A stretch of DNA of 64,000 bases, taken from positions 408,126-472,125 of the forward strand of contig NZ_JACJSP010000001.1 of NCBI RefSeq assembly GCF_014698235.1. Reading direction: 5' to 3'. Shown in pieces: positions 57,403-64,000 of the stretch. The position numbers and the translations under genes are program-made. Origin of the DNA: Limnothrix sp. FACHB-406 (GTDB taxonomy: Bacteria > Cyanobacteriota > Cyanobacteriia > CACIAM-69d). Positions within the stretch are counted from its first letter, which is position 1; each line of letters starts with the position of its first letter. Below the pieces are notes generated by a model. It did not search any database. It had not been told where the DNA came from and saw nothing but the letters and a program-made list of their open reading frames with translations.

Positions 57403-59121
57403 CTAGGATGCGGTCAACCAATGATTCAGGGTCGATCGCACCTGTTGCAAGGGTTCTGACCAATCGCCCGGTTTTGCTTGTCGAAACAGCCGCATGGTGG
57501 GATACCAAGGAGAATCGGGGCGATCGAGCAGCCACCGCCAATCACAGCGGGCCGGCAGCAACACCCAAGTGGGCTTGCCCAACCCACCCGCTAAATGCAC
57601 CACCGAAGTGTCCACCGAGATCAACAAATCAAGCTGTTGACAAATGGCCGCCGTATCCGCAAAGTCCTGAATCCAGGGACTGCAATCCACTAAATTGAGG
57701 TTTGGAAATTGACCGATCAAGGGTTGATAGTCCTGGGCATTTTTTCCAACTTGTAAGCTATAAAGCATCACTGGAAATTCCTGCAAAGCTTTCAGCAAAA
57801 GCTCGCAAGGTAGGGACTTATCAAGATAGATATCATGCAGTTCGTCTTCCACTCGATAGCCACTCGCCCAAACAATGCCAATCTTTTTGGGTTTTGTGGG
57901 TAATTCCTTGAAAGGTGGCGGCAGTGGCCAGGCAGGATCAACGGTTAAGTAGGGAATTTTGTTGGGAATTGTTGCCCAATCGGTCTTGCATTGGTGGGGC
58001 AAGCTCAAGAGGGGCGATCGATAGTCTACGCCGGGAAGAATTTGCCCTGGTTCCAATACCGGCAAGACCCGATCGATGGCGGGTAATTGGGCAAAAAGTC
58101 GATGCAAAACGGCAGGGCCACTAAACCAAATGTTTGCTCCCCAGCTTGCTAATAAATCCGCATAGCGAATGAATTGCAAAGAATCTCCTAGCCCCTGTTC
58201 TGCCTGCAAGAGAATGGTGCGGCCATGTAGCGATTCTCCTTGCCATTGGGGATGGGGTAATTCTGGGGGTGGTTGCACCGTTGCCCAGCGCCATTCATAT
58301 TCTCGAAATCCTTCAGTGAGTTGCCCCAACGCCAAGAGAATATGGCTTAAATTCCAATGACTTTTGGCATCTTGCAGATTATGCTGAATCGCATTCTGAA
58401 AGGCTGAAATGGCTTGTAAATAATCAGCCTTTTTCCAATAGAAATTTCCTAAATTGTAATGATAATTGGCAGCTTGAGAATCAAGGGCAATTGCTTTTTG
58501 GTGCGCTGTTTCTGCTTCAGTCCATTGCCCCATTGCGGTTAAAGCACAACCCAAATCACTCCAGTAGCTGGCTTGTTGGGAATTGAGATTCAGGGCGTTT
58601 TGATAGGCCTGAATAGATTGGTCATAGGCTCGATCGAGATAGGCCGCTTTGCCGAGCCGAGCCCAGGCTTGGGCCAAGCGATCGGGCAGTCTTGGATCGG
58701 GACAACCCTGAGCGATCGCCCGTTGGTAAATCTGAACTTCCGCCGCAAAATCCTGGCTTTTTTGGGCAACCCAACCCCAGTTAAAATAGGCTTCCCAGCA
58801 TTGGTGATCTTGGGCGATCGCCCACTCATAGCACTGGCGAGCTTGGGCTAATTTTCCCTGCTGAGCCAGTTGATTACCCAATTGCAAATGGTCACGACTG
58901 CTCACCAATTGCGGGTCAAGTTCCAGGGCCCGCCACTGATCGGTTGCCGCTCGTTGAATGTTTCCCAATTGGTGAGCCAGGGCCGATCGCTGCACCCAAA
59001 AACTGGCGCGATCGGGGGCTAATTTCAATGCTTGGGCCAAGGCGCGATCGGCCGCGGCCAGTTGACCGGCGGCCCACAAATCCGTTGCTAATTGCTGATA
59101 TAACTCAGCAGCATTCGGCAT
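57403..59121 (-). CDS. TPR protein with C-terminal glycosyltransferase-like domain
   Basis: About 572 residues. Eight or so TPR units (about 1-290, for example NYHYNLGNFYWKKADYLQAI) precede a GT-B-like domain (about 300-572) with LLQAEQGLGDSLQFIRYADL and DTSVVHLAGGLGKPTWVLL. The last motif occurs in family 9 heptosyltransferase-like and O-GlcNAc-transferase-like proteins. It may glycosylate proteins or surface polymers; the substrate is unknown. The start is uncertain: ATG at 59121 or GTG at 59169. Convergent with the decarboxylase gene. Confidence 0.85.
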   Translation of the reverse strand: MPNAAELYQQLATDLWAAGQLAAADRALAQALKLAPDRASFWVQRSALAHQLGNIQRAATDQWRALELDPQLVSSRDHLQLGNQLAQQGKLAQARQCYEWAIAQDHQCWEAYFNWGWVAQKSQDFAAEVQIYQRAIAQGCPDPRLPDRLAQAWARLGKAAYLDRAYDQSIQAYQNALNLNSQQASYWSDLGCALTAMGQWTEAETAHQKAIALDSQAANYHYNLGNFYWKKADYLQAISAFQNAIQHNLQDAKSHWNLSHILLALGQLTEGFREYEWRWATVQPPPELPHPQWQGESLHGRTILLQAEQGLGDSLQFIRYADLLASWGANIWFSGPAVLHRLFAQLPAIDRVLPVLEPGQILPGVDYRSPLLSLPHQCKTDWATIPNKIPYLTVDPAWPLPPPFKELPTKPKKIGIVWASGYRVEDELHDIYLDKSLPCELLLKALQEFPVMLYSLQVGKNAQDYQPLIGQFPNLNLVDCSPWIQDFADTAAICQQLDLLISVDTSVVHLAGGLGKPTWVLLPARCDWRWLLDRPDSPWYPTMRLFRQAKPGDWSEPLQQVRSTLNHWLTAS

Positions 59122-59281
59122 GTGGCACAACCGATCGCGCCATTTCGCAATGATCGAACTCAAAATCACCCCAAAACCAACCCAAGACAGACTTTAGTCT
59201 AGGATGGCCGGGGCGCTGAAAATCAGCCATTTGGGCTGACCACCACAGCCCCAGCCTCAACCGGCGCGATCGCCCCTGGCC

Positions 59282-61576
59282 CTAGCCCTTCGTTTCTGGC
59301 AGCAGGCACTTGTCCGAATCGCAGCCCGCCGGGCCCGCTTCCGCCATTTCGCCCTTGTCATAGCGTCGCAGGGCCTCATGGAAACTACTGATCCGCCGCC
59401 GTTGCAGCACTGCATCGTGCATTTCCTGATAGGTTTCCCGCGAAATTGGCTCGAAGGGCAACCGGGGGAAGGTTTGCAGATCGTCAAACCGGGCCAGCAA
59501 CGCCGCCGAGATATAGCCCTCATCGTTTTGGATCGCCTGGTGAATCCGGCGGCCCAACGGTTCGATTTCCGGCTCCCGCAGTTCGATTGTGGCGCTGGTG
59601 TTGTGGGTGGTGTAGTGGGTTTGTACCTGCATGTAGAAGTCAAACTGAGCCAGGGCGCTGAACTGCTCGATCGCGATCGTGTCCGCCCCCGGCAAGTCTG
59701 CCCAAGACACCGCCACCGGAATTTCCACCAGCCACTCAGTGCAGCGCGGATCGAACGGATCATTCAGCAAGTTGCCGTTTTCATCCTTATCGGACTGGGA
59801 CGGCACAATACTGTAGCCATAGTCCAGACAAGCCAACGCCACCGGATCGTTTTTGCGGAACGTGATCCGCCGAATGAACCGCGCGGCCTTGGGTGGGTGC
59901 CAACCGGGTGAAGCCCCCGTCAACAGCGATTTTGTGCCCGAGGGTTGCACCGTTGTGCAGCGGTTGGGGCGGCGCAAACCGTGGCGATCGCAGTAGTCCC
60001 AAACCGTTTGGTGGACAATTTCCCGCCAACGGTTGAGGTATTGCCGCTCCTGATCTTTAAATTCCAAACCTTGCACGGTGTCCGGGCGACCCGCTTCCCA
60101 CCAGCGCAACCAATCGACCCCAAAGGCTTGCACAAAGAAATCGAACAAACCAGTGAAGGAAACGCCCACGATCGGGTCAATCGATCGACTGTATTGGTAG
60201 CGCTCTTCTTGGAACCGGTGGTTGAGCAAACCTGCCACCGACAAGGCCCCAGCCTTGAAGGCATCCTCTTGGGTTTTGTAATCCTTTGGGTCAATTTGAT
60301 TGAGATGAATCTCTGACAAATTGCAGTGAAAATCAGAACCCAAAATTTCGCCGCAGGGATTGAGTCCAATGCGTTCAAGCCTATGAATTAATTCTTTTTC
60401 GTCAATTTCACTGCTTTTTTGAGCAAGCCATTTTTTTCCATTTCCTTCTTGAAAAGCAAGAATGAATGCTTTCTTTTCATCGTCTCCAGCGATTAAATCG
60501 GCATTGCTGCGGGCGATCGCTTCGCCAGCCCATTGAATTGCACCTTCGCCGGAATAGAACTGCTTGCGAACCGCGTCGATGCACTCCGTTTCTGTGGGTT
60601 TTTGATGAAAAACACGGGTATGATTCGCCATCCGAAGTGAGTCGCGATCGGGATCAATTCGCCAATTCCCCGCCTCATCCTGCTGCCATAAGTTATCTTT
60701 GGCTTTGGCTCCCAGTTCATCAGTGCTGTTGAACTGACGCATTCCGGCACTTCTTCTTATGTTACCTGCTACAATTGTGACAGCCGCTTCGTCGATCAAT
60801 AGGCAGCATTCCACCGAGGTGAGTTGCCGACCGATCGCCCGGTTCAAGATGCGAGTCACCCGATCGTAGAGTTCCGGCAGCTTGATCGGGTTAGCCACGC
60901 CGCCGAAGCCCCGGAGCGTTTCGCCCGCCGGCCGGACGTTGCTGAGGTCGATCGCCACTTGCACTTCACCATCAAAGCGCTCATCGCTGCACAGATCCAG
61001 CAAGGTTTGGTACGACTTCACCCAGCCCTGGCGACTGTCGCCCACCACCACGCGCACCGCGTTGCCAACGATATCCACCGTTGTTTCCTGCAAGCGTTGA
61101 CCCACCGGAACCGTACCCAGCTCGCCCGTCACCGTCACGGTGATTGAGTTGCGCACTGGCGGGAGCTGTTCAATGTAGCGCGGTTCCAGCACGCCGCCCG
61201 TGCCACAGCCCATCATCGCCAAGTCCATCATCAGCCCAAAGGCTTTCCAGTCGATGACATTGGTGCTGGTGCAGTTGTAGGCTCCTGAAAAGTTTTGTGG
61301 GTTTTCCAGCCAGTCCGTGCCCCCAACCCACAGCCAACGCCCCGACGGCAGCGCCACAATCCGCTTCTGCATTCGATCGAGCAGGCTCGCTTCCTGATCG
61401 GAAAGATTGCCCAACTTGACCAAGCCGCGCAGGGTGCGATCGGTCGTTTGCTGCCACGATTCCCGCTCCCCGTCCATCCGACGGCTGTAGGTGCGGTAAA
61501 ACACCGGGTAGGCGGTGGGGGCGTGGTCAGGGAAATCGACGGGTTGCTGCTGAGCGCGGTTCAGTTCTTGCACCAT
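59282..61576 (-). CDS. nrdJ: Class II (adenosylcobalamin) ribonucleoside-triphosphate reductase
   Basis: Makes dNTPs from NTPs using coenzyme B12, so it works with or without oxygen. About 764 residues, monomeric RTPR type. Motifs: MGCGTGGVLE, the active-site segment NPCGEILGSDFHCNLSE with its Cys and Glu, PSGTKSLLTGASPG for radical chemistry, and a C-terminal redox pair CDSDKC. No intein interrupts it. The ATG at 61576 matches the usual N-terminus (MVQELNRAQ); the frame is open to 61732, but that stretch contains a perfect inverted repeat and is better read as leader. The segment at about 60.29-60.76 kb is clearly AT-richer than the rest of the gene. Confidence 0.95.
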   Translation of the reverse strand: MVQELNRAQQQPVDFPDHAPTAYPVFYRTYSRRMDGERESWQQTTDRTLRGLVKLGNLSDQEASLLDRMQKRIVALPSGRWLWVGGTDWLENPQNFSGAYNCTSTNVIDWKAFGLMMDLAMMGCGTGGVLEPRYIEQLPPVRNSITVTVTGELGTVPVGQRLQETTVDIVGNAVRVVVGDSRQGWVKSYQTLLDLCSDERFDGEVQVAIDLSNVRPAGETLRGFGGVANPIKLPELYDRVTRILNRAIGRQLTSVECCLLIDEAAVTIVAGNIRRSAGMRQFNSTDELGAKAKDNLWQQDEAGNWRIDPDRDSLRMANHTRVFHQKPTETECIDAVRKQFYSGEGAIQWAGEAIARSNADLIAGDDEKKAFILAFQEGNGKKWLAQKSSEIDEKELIHRLERIGLNPCGEILGSDFHCNLSEIHLNQIDPKDYKTQEDAFKAGALSVAGLLNHRFQEERYQYSRSIDPIVGVSFTGLFDFFVQAFGVDWLRWWEAGRPDTVQGLEFKDQERQYLNRWREIVHQTVWDYCDRHGLRRPNRCTTVQPSGTKSLLTGASPGWHPPKAARFIRRITFRKNDPVALACLDYGYSIVPSQSDKDENGNLLNDPFDPRCTEWLVEIPVAVSWADLPGADTIAIEQFSALAQFDFYMQVQTHYTTHNTSATIELREPEIEPLGRRIHQAIQNDEGYISAALLARFDDLQTFPRLPFEPISRETYQEMHDAVLQRRRISSFHEALRRYDKGEMAEAGPAGCDSDKCLLPETKG

Positions 61577-61617
61577 GGGATTGGCTGTGAACAACAGTTG
61601 AGACGACACGAAAGGCC

Positions 61618-61663
61618 GCTGGTCATCGATCAACGCAAGATGTAGCGTTGATCGATGACCAGC
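61618..61663 (-). promoter_or_regulatory. Perfect 19-bp inverted repeat in the nrdJ leader
   Basis: GCTGGTCATCGATCAACGC (61618-61636) and GCGTTGATCGATGACCAGC (61645-61663), 8-nt loop, beginning 42 bp upstream of the nrdJ ATG. As RNA it is a very stable hairpin; as DNA it could be a dyad operator. No cobalamin-riboswitch B12 box was found around it. Confidence 0.65.
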
Positions 61664-62205
61664 CGATCCAATAAACACCAAATCTGGGTGACTTGTAAAT
61701 GATTGTTGCCAGGGTGATGGTGAATCCGCCACCAGTCAACGACGATTTTCGTATTTTTGCCACCCTGGGGCCCACTTGGGATGGATCCTGAGCCAGTTGT
61801 CTAGGTTGCCGCGCAGTTTCTGGCGCATGGTTGCTGAAAAATTCACTTGCTTCTAGTGAAAATTCAGAAATGCGAGGTGAAAATTTCTGCGTCTGGGCTG
61901 GGACTTCTCTGGGGCTGATGGATGGTTGGTTGGGGTGATTGGCTGAGTGCCGAAAGCCGTGCGATCGGGCTGGGGCGGATTTTTGGGGCGATCGACTCGA
62001 TGATTTTGGGTCGTTGAGACTCTGTTGAAGGTAACCCGGACGTGGAGAATTCAGGTCAATTGTTTCTAAAAATTCTTATCAAGATTTTCTGTAAGATGAG
62101 TAATTTTCATGGAGCTGAAATTAGGAAGTCAGAATACAGAAAAAGATTAAGTTTTTAGGAAAATCGTTTGCTGAACTGAGAGTTTAGCAACTCAATTCAA
62201 ACTGG
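61664..62205. other. Intergenic region upstream of nrdJ, no gene seen
   Basis: About 540 bp. The nrdJ-proximal part carries GGTGGCGGATTCACC and related inverted segments; the distal part (62040-62205) is AT-rich. No open frame has a ribosome site or family character. Confidence 0.5.
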
Positions 62206-62766
62206 CTAGGCGGGATGCAAGGTGCGATAGATCCACCACCCGATCGCGAGGCCGACTCCAGCCGCTAGGGTGAGCAAAGTAACGGCTAATCTTTTGTTGA
62301 TTCCCAGGTTGTCAACTGTGAATTCTGGGAACAGAACCAAGCTGAGGGGCCAGCTCACCCACCAGAGCGCCGCAAACCCCCATCCATAGCCACTGACCAA
62401 TTCCCAGGATCCCTGCCACAGAACGACCCCAGCCCCAGCGACAGTCCAGGCGATCGCCACGGCCCTCACAGCCAGCAATGCAGCAGCACCCACGATATCC
62501 CATAGAGCTTTTGAGGTGCGATCTTGCGGTGTAGATATCAGATTTGGAAACAGTCTAGATGTCAGTCTAAAGGCATGGCCAAGCACATTAAGTAGATAGT
62601 CAAGAGCTGCATATTCAGCCCAAAAACAAGCTCCAGACCCGGCTAAAACTGCGATGAAAACCAACCCGCTAAGCGATGGCAGTTGGGTGACTGAGGCGCT
62701 AACACCAATCCCGATGATGGTGTACGAGATGATGCAATTCAGCAGCAATTTCGCAGCGATCGCCAT
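62206..62766 (-). CDS. Multi-pass membrane protein, unknown (paralogue of the next gene)
   Basis: 186 residues with four or five hydrophobic segments. N-terminus CIISYTIIGIGVSASV and C-terminus GAGVVLWQGSWELVSGYGWG with GWWIYRTLHPA match the neighbouring gene (AYTIIGIGVSV, GAGVALWQGSWELIGGYGF, GWWIYRAVHPA). The middle part (about 45-110) is different and contains two extra helices. I do not recognise the family. The ATG at 62766 is the only good start. The pair looks like a tandem duplication, with 71 bp between them. Confidence 0.7.
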   Translation of the reverse strand: MAIAAKLLLNCIISYTIIGIGVSASVTQLPSLSGLVFIAVLAGSGACFWAEYAALDYLLNVLGHAFRLTSRLFPNLISTPQDRTSKALWDIVGAAALLAVRAVAIAWTVAGAGVVLWQGSWELVSGYGWGFAALWWVSWPLSLVLFPEFTVDNLGINKRLAVTLLTLAAGVGLAIGWWIYRTLHPA

Positions 62767-62837
62767 CTAACCGAATCTCCTGGGTGCAGCGTTGTCTCAC
62801 TTGTTGTTTTCCGCGACTGCATTTCCTCCAAAACCAT

Positions 62838-63536
62838 CTAGGCGGGATGCACGGCGCGATAGATCCACCACCCGACCGCCAATCCGATTCCAGCCGCCAG
62901 GGTTGGCAAAACAATCGCTAACCCTTTGCGGTCTTTCATTTCCCCAGCCGCGAATCCTGAGAGCATACCCAAGGTCAGGGGCCAGCTCCCCCACCACAGA
63001 CCTACAAACACAAATCCATAACCACCAATCAACTCCCAAGATCCCTGCCATAAAGCTACTCCAGCCCCAAGCACCGCCAAAGCCCAAGCCCCAACCACAG
63101 CCCACACCAACTCCAACTCCCAAGCCCAAGCCCAAGCCCAAGCCACAGCCAAAGCCCAAGCCACAGCCAAAGCCCAAGCCACAGCCAAAGCCCAGTTGAT
63201 TAGTGGTGATGGTGGCACACTGACACCAATCCCAATGATTGTGTAAGCGATCACAGAACCCAGAAGCCACCCCCAAGGAATACCAGATGAATCCCTCTTA
63301 TCGACTTTATCGACGGGCAGTCTGGATCTACGGGCGGGCGATCTGGATCTACGGACAGGCGGTTTGACTTGCTCTTGGAGAGATCTCTCGTCGGTCAGCT
63401 CAGGCAGCGGGGAAGATTGCTCAGTTGATTCGGGAGCTTTGATTGGATTATCAGCAAAATCAAATATCTGAAGATTCAACTGTATTGCGGTTGGCGGAAA
63501 TAACGCAGGAGGCAGAAGTGTTGAATCTAAACACAA
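62838..63536 (-). CDS. Membrane protein with minisatellite-encoded helix (paralogue of the previous gene)
   Basis: About 232 residues. A charged N-terminal region (about 30-90, with RRSRSPARRSRLP) is followed by a first helix, then a segment of WALAVA hexapeptide repeats decaying into WAWAWA, and the same C-terminal half as its neighbour. The repeats come from an 18-bp minisatellite. No ATG lies near the N-terminus; the best start is a TTG at 63536, so the gene may be truncated by the IS debris just upstream. Function unknown. Confidence 0.6.
   Translation of the reverse strand: MCLDSTLLPPALFPPTAIQLNLQIFDFADNPIKAPESTEQSSPLPELTDERSLQEQVKPPVRRSRSPARRSRLPVDKVDKRDSSGIPWGWLLGSVIAYTIIGIGVSVPPSPLINWALAVAWALAVAWALAVAWAWAWAWELELVWAVVGAWALAVLGAGVALWQGSWELIGGYGFVFVGLWWGSWPLTLGMLSGFAAGEMKDRKGLAIVLPTLAAGIGLAVGWWIYRAVHPA
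63119..63197. repeat. 18-bp coding minisatellite with 6-bp sub-repeat
   Basis: CCCAAGCCACAGCCAAAG occurs three times exactly at 63137-63154, 63155-63172 and 63173-63190, with a partial fourth. It is preceded by CCCAAG hexamers from about 63119. On the coding (minus) strand each 18-mer gives six residues of WALAVA type, so copy-number change keeps the frame. Confidence 0.92.
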
Positions 63537-63547
63537 AACTTCATACT

Positions 63548-63725
63548 CTAGGCAACAAGAGTTTCTGGCAGTAAATCATAGCTCCAATGACTGATTGAGC
63601 CATAGCGACCGAGTACAACTTGCAAATATCGCAATTTATCTAGTAGCGTCTGACTATAGAATTGCGGCAATTCTATTAACTGCAAGATGGCATAAGCAAT
63701 TAAGATCCAGAAGTGTTGAATGACA
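63548..63725 (-). pseudogene. 3' remnant of a transposase-like gene
   Basis: The minus strand encodes QHFWILIAYAILQLIELPQF, then a stretch ending GRYGSISHWSYDLLPETLVA and a stop at 63548-63550. Upstream an in-frame stop appears, so only the C-terminal end survives. It looks like the C-terminus of a DDE transposase. It lies between the membrane-protein gene and the IS at the window edge. Confidence 0.5.
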
Positions 63726-63743
63726 GATTCAGGTTATAAAAAA

Positions 63744-63776
63744 GGGGTAAGAAGATGTAATTCTTACCCCAAACAA
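63744..63776 (-). terminator. Hairpin with T-run on the minus strand, at the IS edge
   Basis: GGGGTAAGAA (63744-63753) and TTCTTACCCC (63761-63770), 7-nt loop; on the minus strand it is followed by TTTTTTATAA. It may be the IS left end or a terminator that insulates it. Confidence 0.6.
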
Positions 63777-63794
63777 TCAAAAAGTAGTACACCA

Positions 63795-64000
63795 ATGTTA
63801 CGCTCATTCTCTCAAATCGTCAAACCTATTCTCAAAAGCTTACCTGAGCATGATTACCCAGTACTCAGCAGTCGGAGATTTTTTGAGATCTGGTTGACCT
63901 TCATTCTTGATCAAGGTTTGATGAGCATGAGAGACCTATTTTTCAAGCTCAATCACACCGGTATCTCAGTAGACATATCAACGTTTTCCAAGGCTTGTAA
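63795..64000 (+). CDS. Transposase N-terminal fragment (IS4-like), cut by the window end
   Basis: ATG at 63795 opens a frame of at least 68 codons with no stop: MLRSFSQIVKPILKSLPEHD, later RRFFEIWLTFILDQGLMSMR and GISVDISTFSKAC. This has the look of cyanobacterial IS4-type transposase N-termini. The AT-rich codon use differs from the chromosomal genes in the window, as expected for a mobile gene. The rest lies beyond the window. Confidence 0.65.
   Translation, partial: MLRSFSQIVKPILKSLPEHDYPVLSSRRFFEIWLTFILDQGLMSMRDLFFKLNHTGISVDISTFSKAC

Noticed and set aside
59282..61576. Intein or intron in nrdJ
   Set aside because: The frame is continuous, the length is normal and no intein splice motifs are present; only an AT-rich patch remains.
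61576..61732. The 52-codon N-terminal extension of nrdJ as coding
   Set aside because: It lacks a ribosome site, contains a perfect inverted repeat, and family proteins begin at the internal ATG. It is kept as a possibility in the finding on the repeat.
61577..61760. Cobalamin riboswitch ahead of B12-dependent nrdJ
   Set aside because: No B12 box or the usual conserved core was found; only the inverted repeat is present.
62792..63199. Plus-strand frame rich in Lys-Pro and Gln-Pro repeats
   Set aside because: It is the reverse strand of the minisatellite in the membrane-protein gene; the repeat explains it.

Overview
The window is chromosomal DNA of a cyanobacterium. The palindrome GCGATCGC (HIP1-like) and its core CGATCG recur throughout coding and intergenic DNA. 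The gene content is cyanobacterial: plant-type ferredoxin sulfite reductase, Gap2 and Gap1 glyceraldehyde-3-phosphate dehydrogenases, aerobic Mg-protoporphyrin ester cyclase, heme oxygenase, cyanobacterial Hfq beside dapF, and TPR-CHAT proteins. By eye the genes are moderately GC-rich and many intergenic stretches are AT-rich. The genus cannot be fixed from this window.

Layout. 0-8 kb: CPA1 Na+/H+ antiporter, cystine lyase-like PLP enzyme, nuclease-fold protein with an altered catalytic motif, dapF and hfq back to back, FTR1 iron permease, HtpX. 8-13 kb: three-gene polysaccharide export operon (Wza-like, Wzz/GumC-like, ABC exporter). 14-19 kb: gap1, an unknown protein, a 31-residue membrane peptide, a TPR-CHAT protein and a MITE-like element. 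19-28 kb: LysR regulator, 1-Cys peroxiredoxin, transposon relic, serine hydrolase, purH, Ctp protease, two envelope proteins. 28-35 kb: sulfite reductase, GT4 glycosyltransferase, murB and murC. 35-40 kb: gap2, a nuclease-fold protein, a methyltransferase and small proteins. 40-44 kb: hemN, heme oxygenase and divergent acsF. 44-50 kb: carA, a retropepsin-like lipoprotein, ndk, speA. 50-57 kb: pentapeptide-TPR-CHAT protein, then gabD and a TPP enzyme that together fit the cyanobacterial 2-oxoglutarate bypass. 57-64 kb: TPR-glycosyltransferase, class II ribonucleotide reductase, two paralogous membrane proteins, and IS debris at the right edge.

The metabolic islands are coherent: low-oxygen tetrapyrrole synthesis (hemN/ho/acsF), TCA completion (gabD/2-OG decarboxylase), cell wall (murC/murB/dapF) and surface polysaccharide export. 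No rRNA, tRNA, CRISPR array or intact complete IS was found.

The least explained signals are non-coding. A 20-bp palindrome recurs six times, each time downstream of a plus-strand gene. Sequence-unrelated tandem arrays with an 11-14 bp period recur between genes. There is a perfect 19-bp inverted repeat ahead of nrdJ, and a minisatellite inside a gene that encodes a membrane helix.
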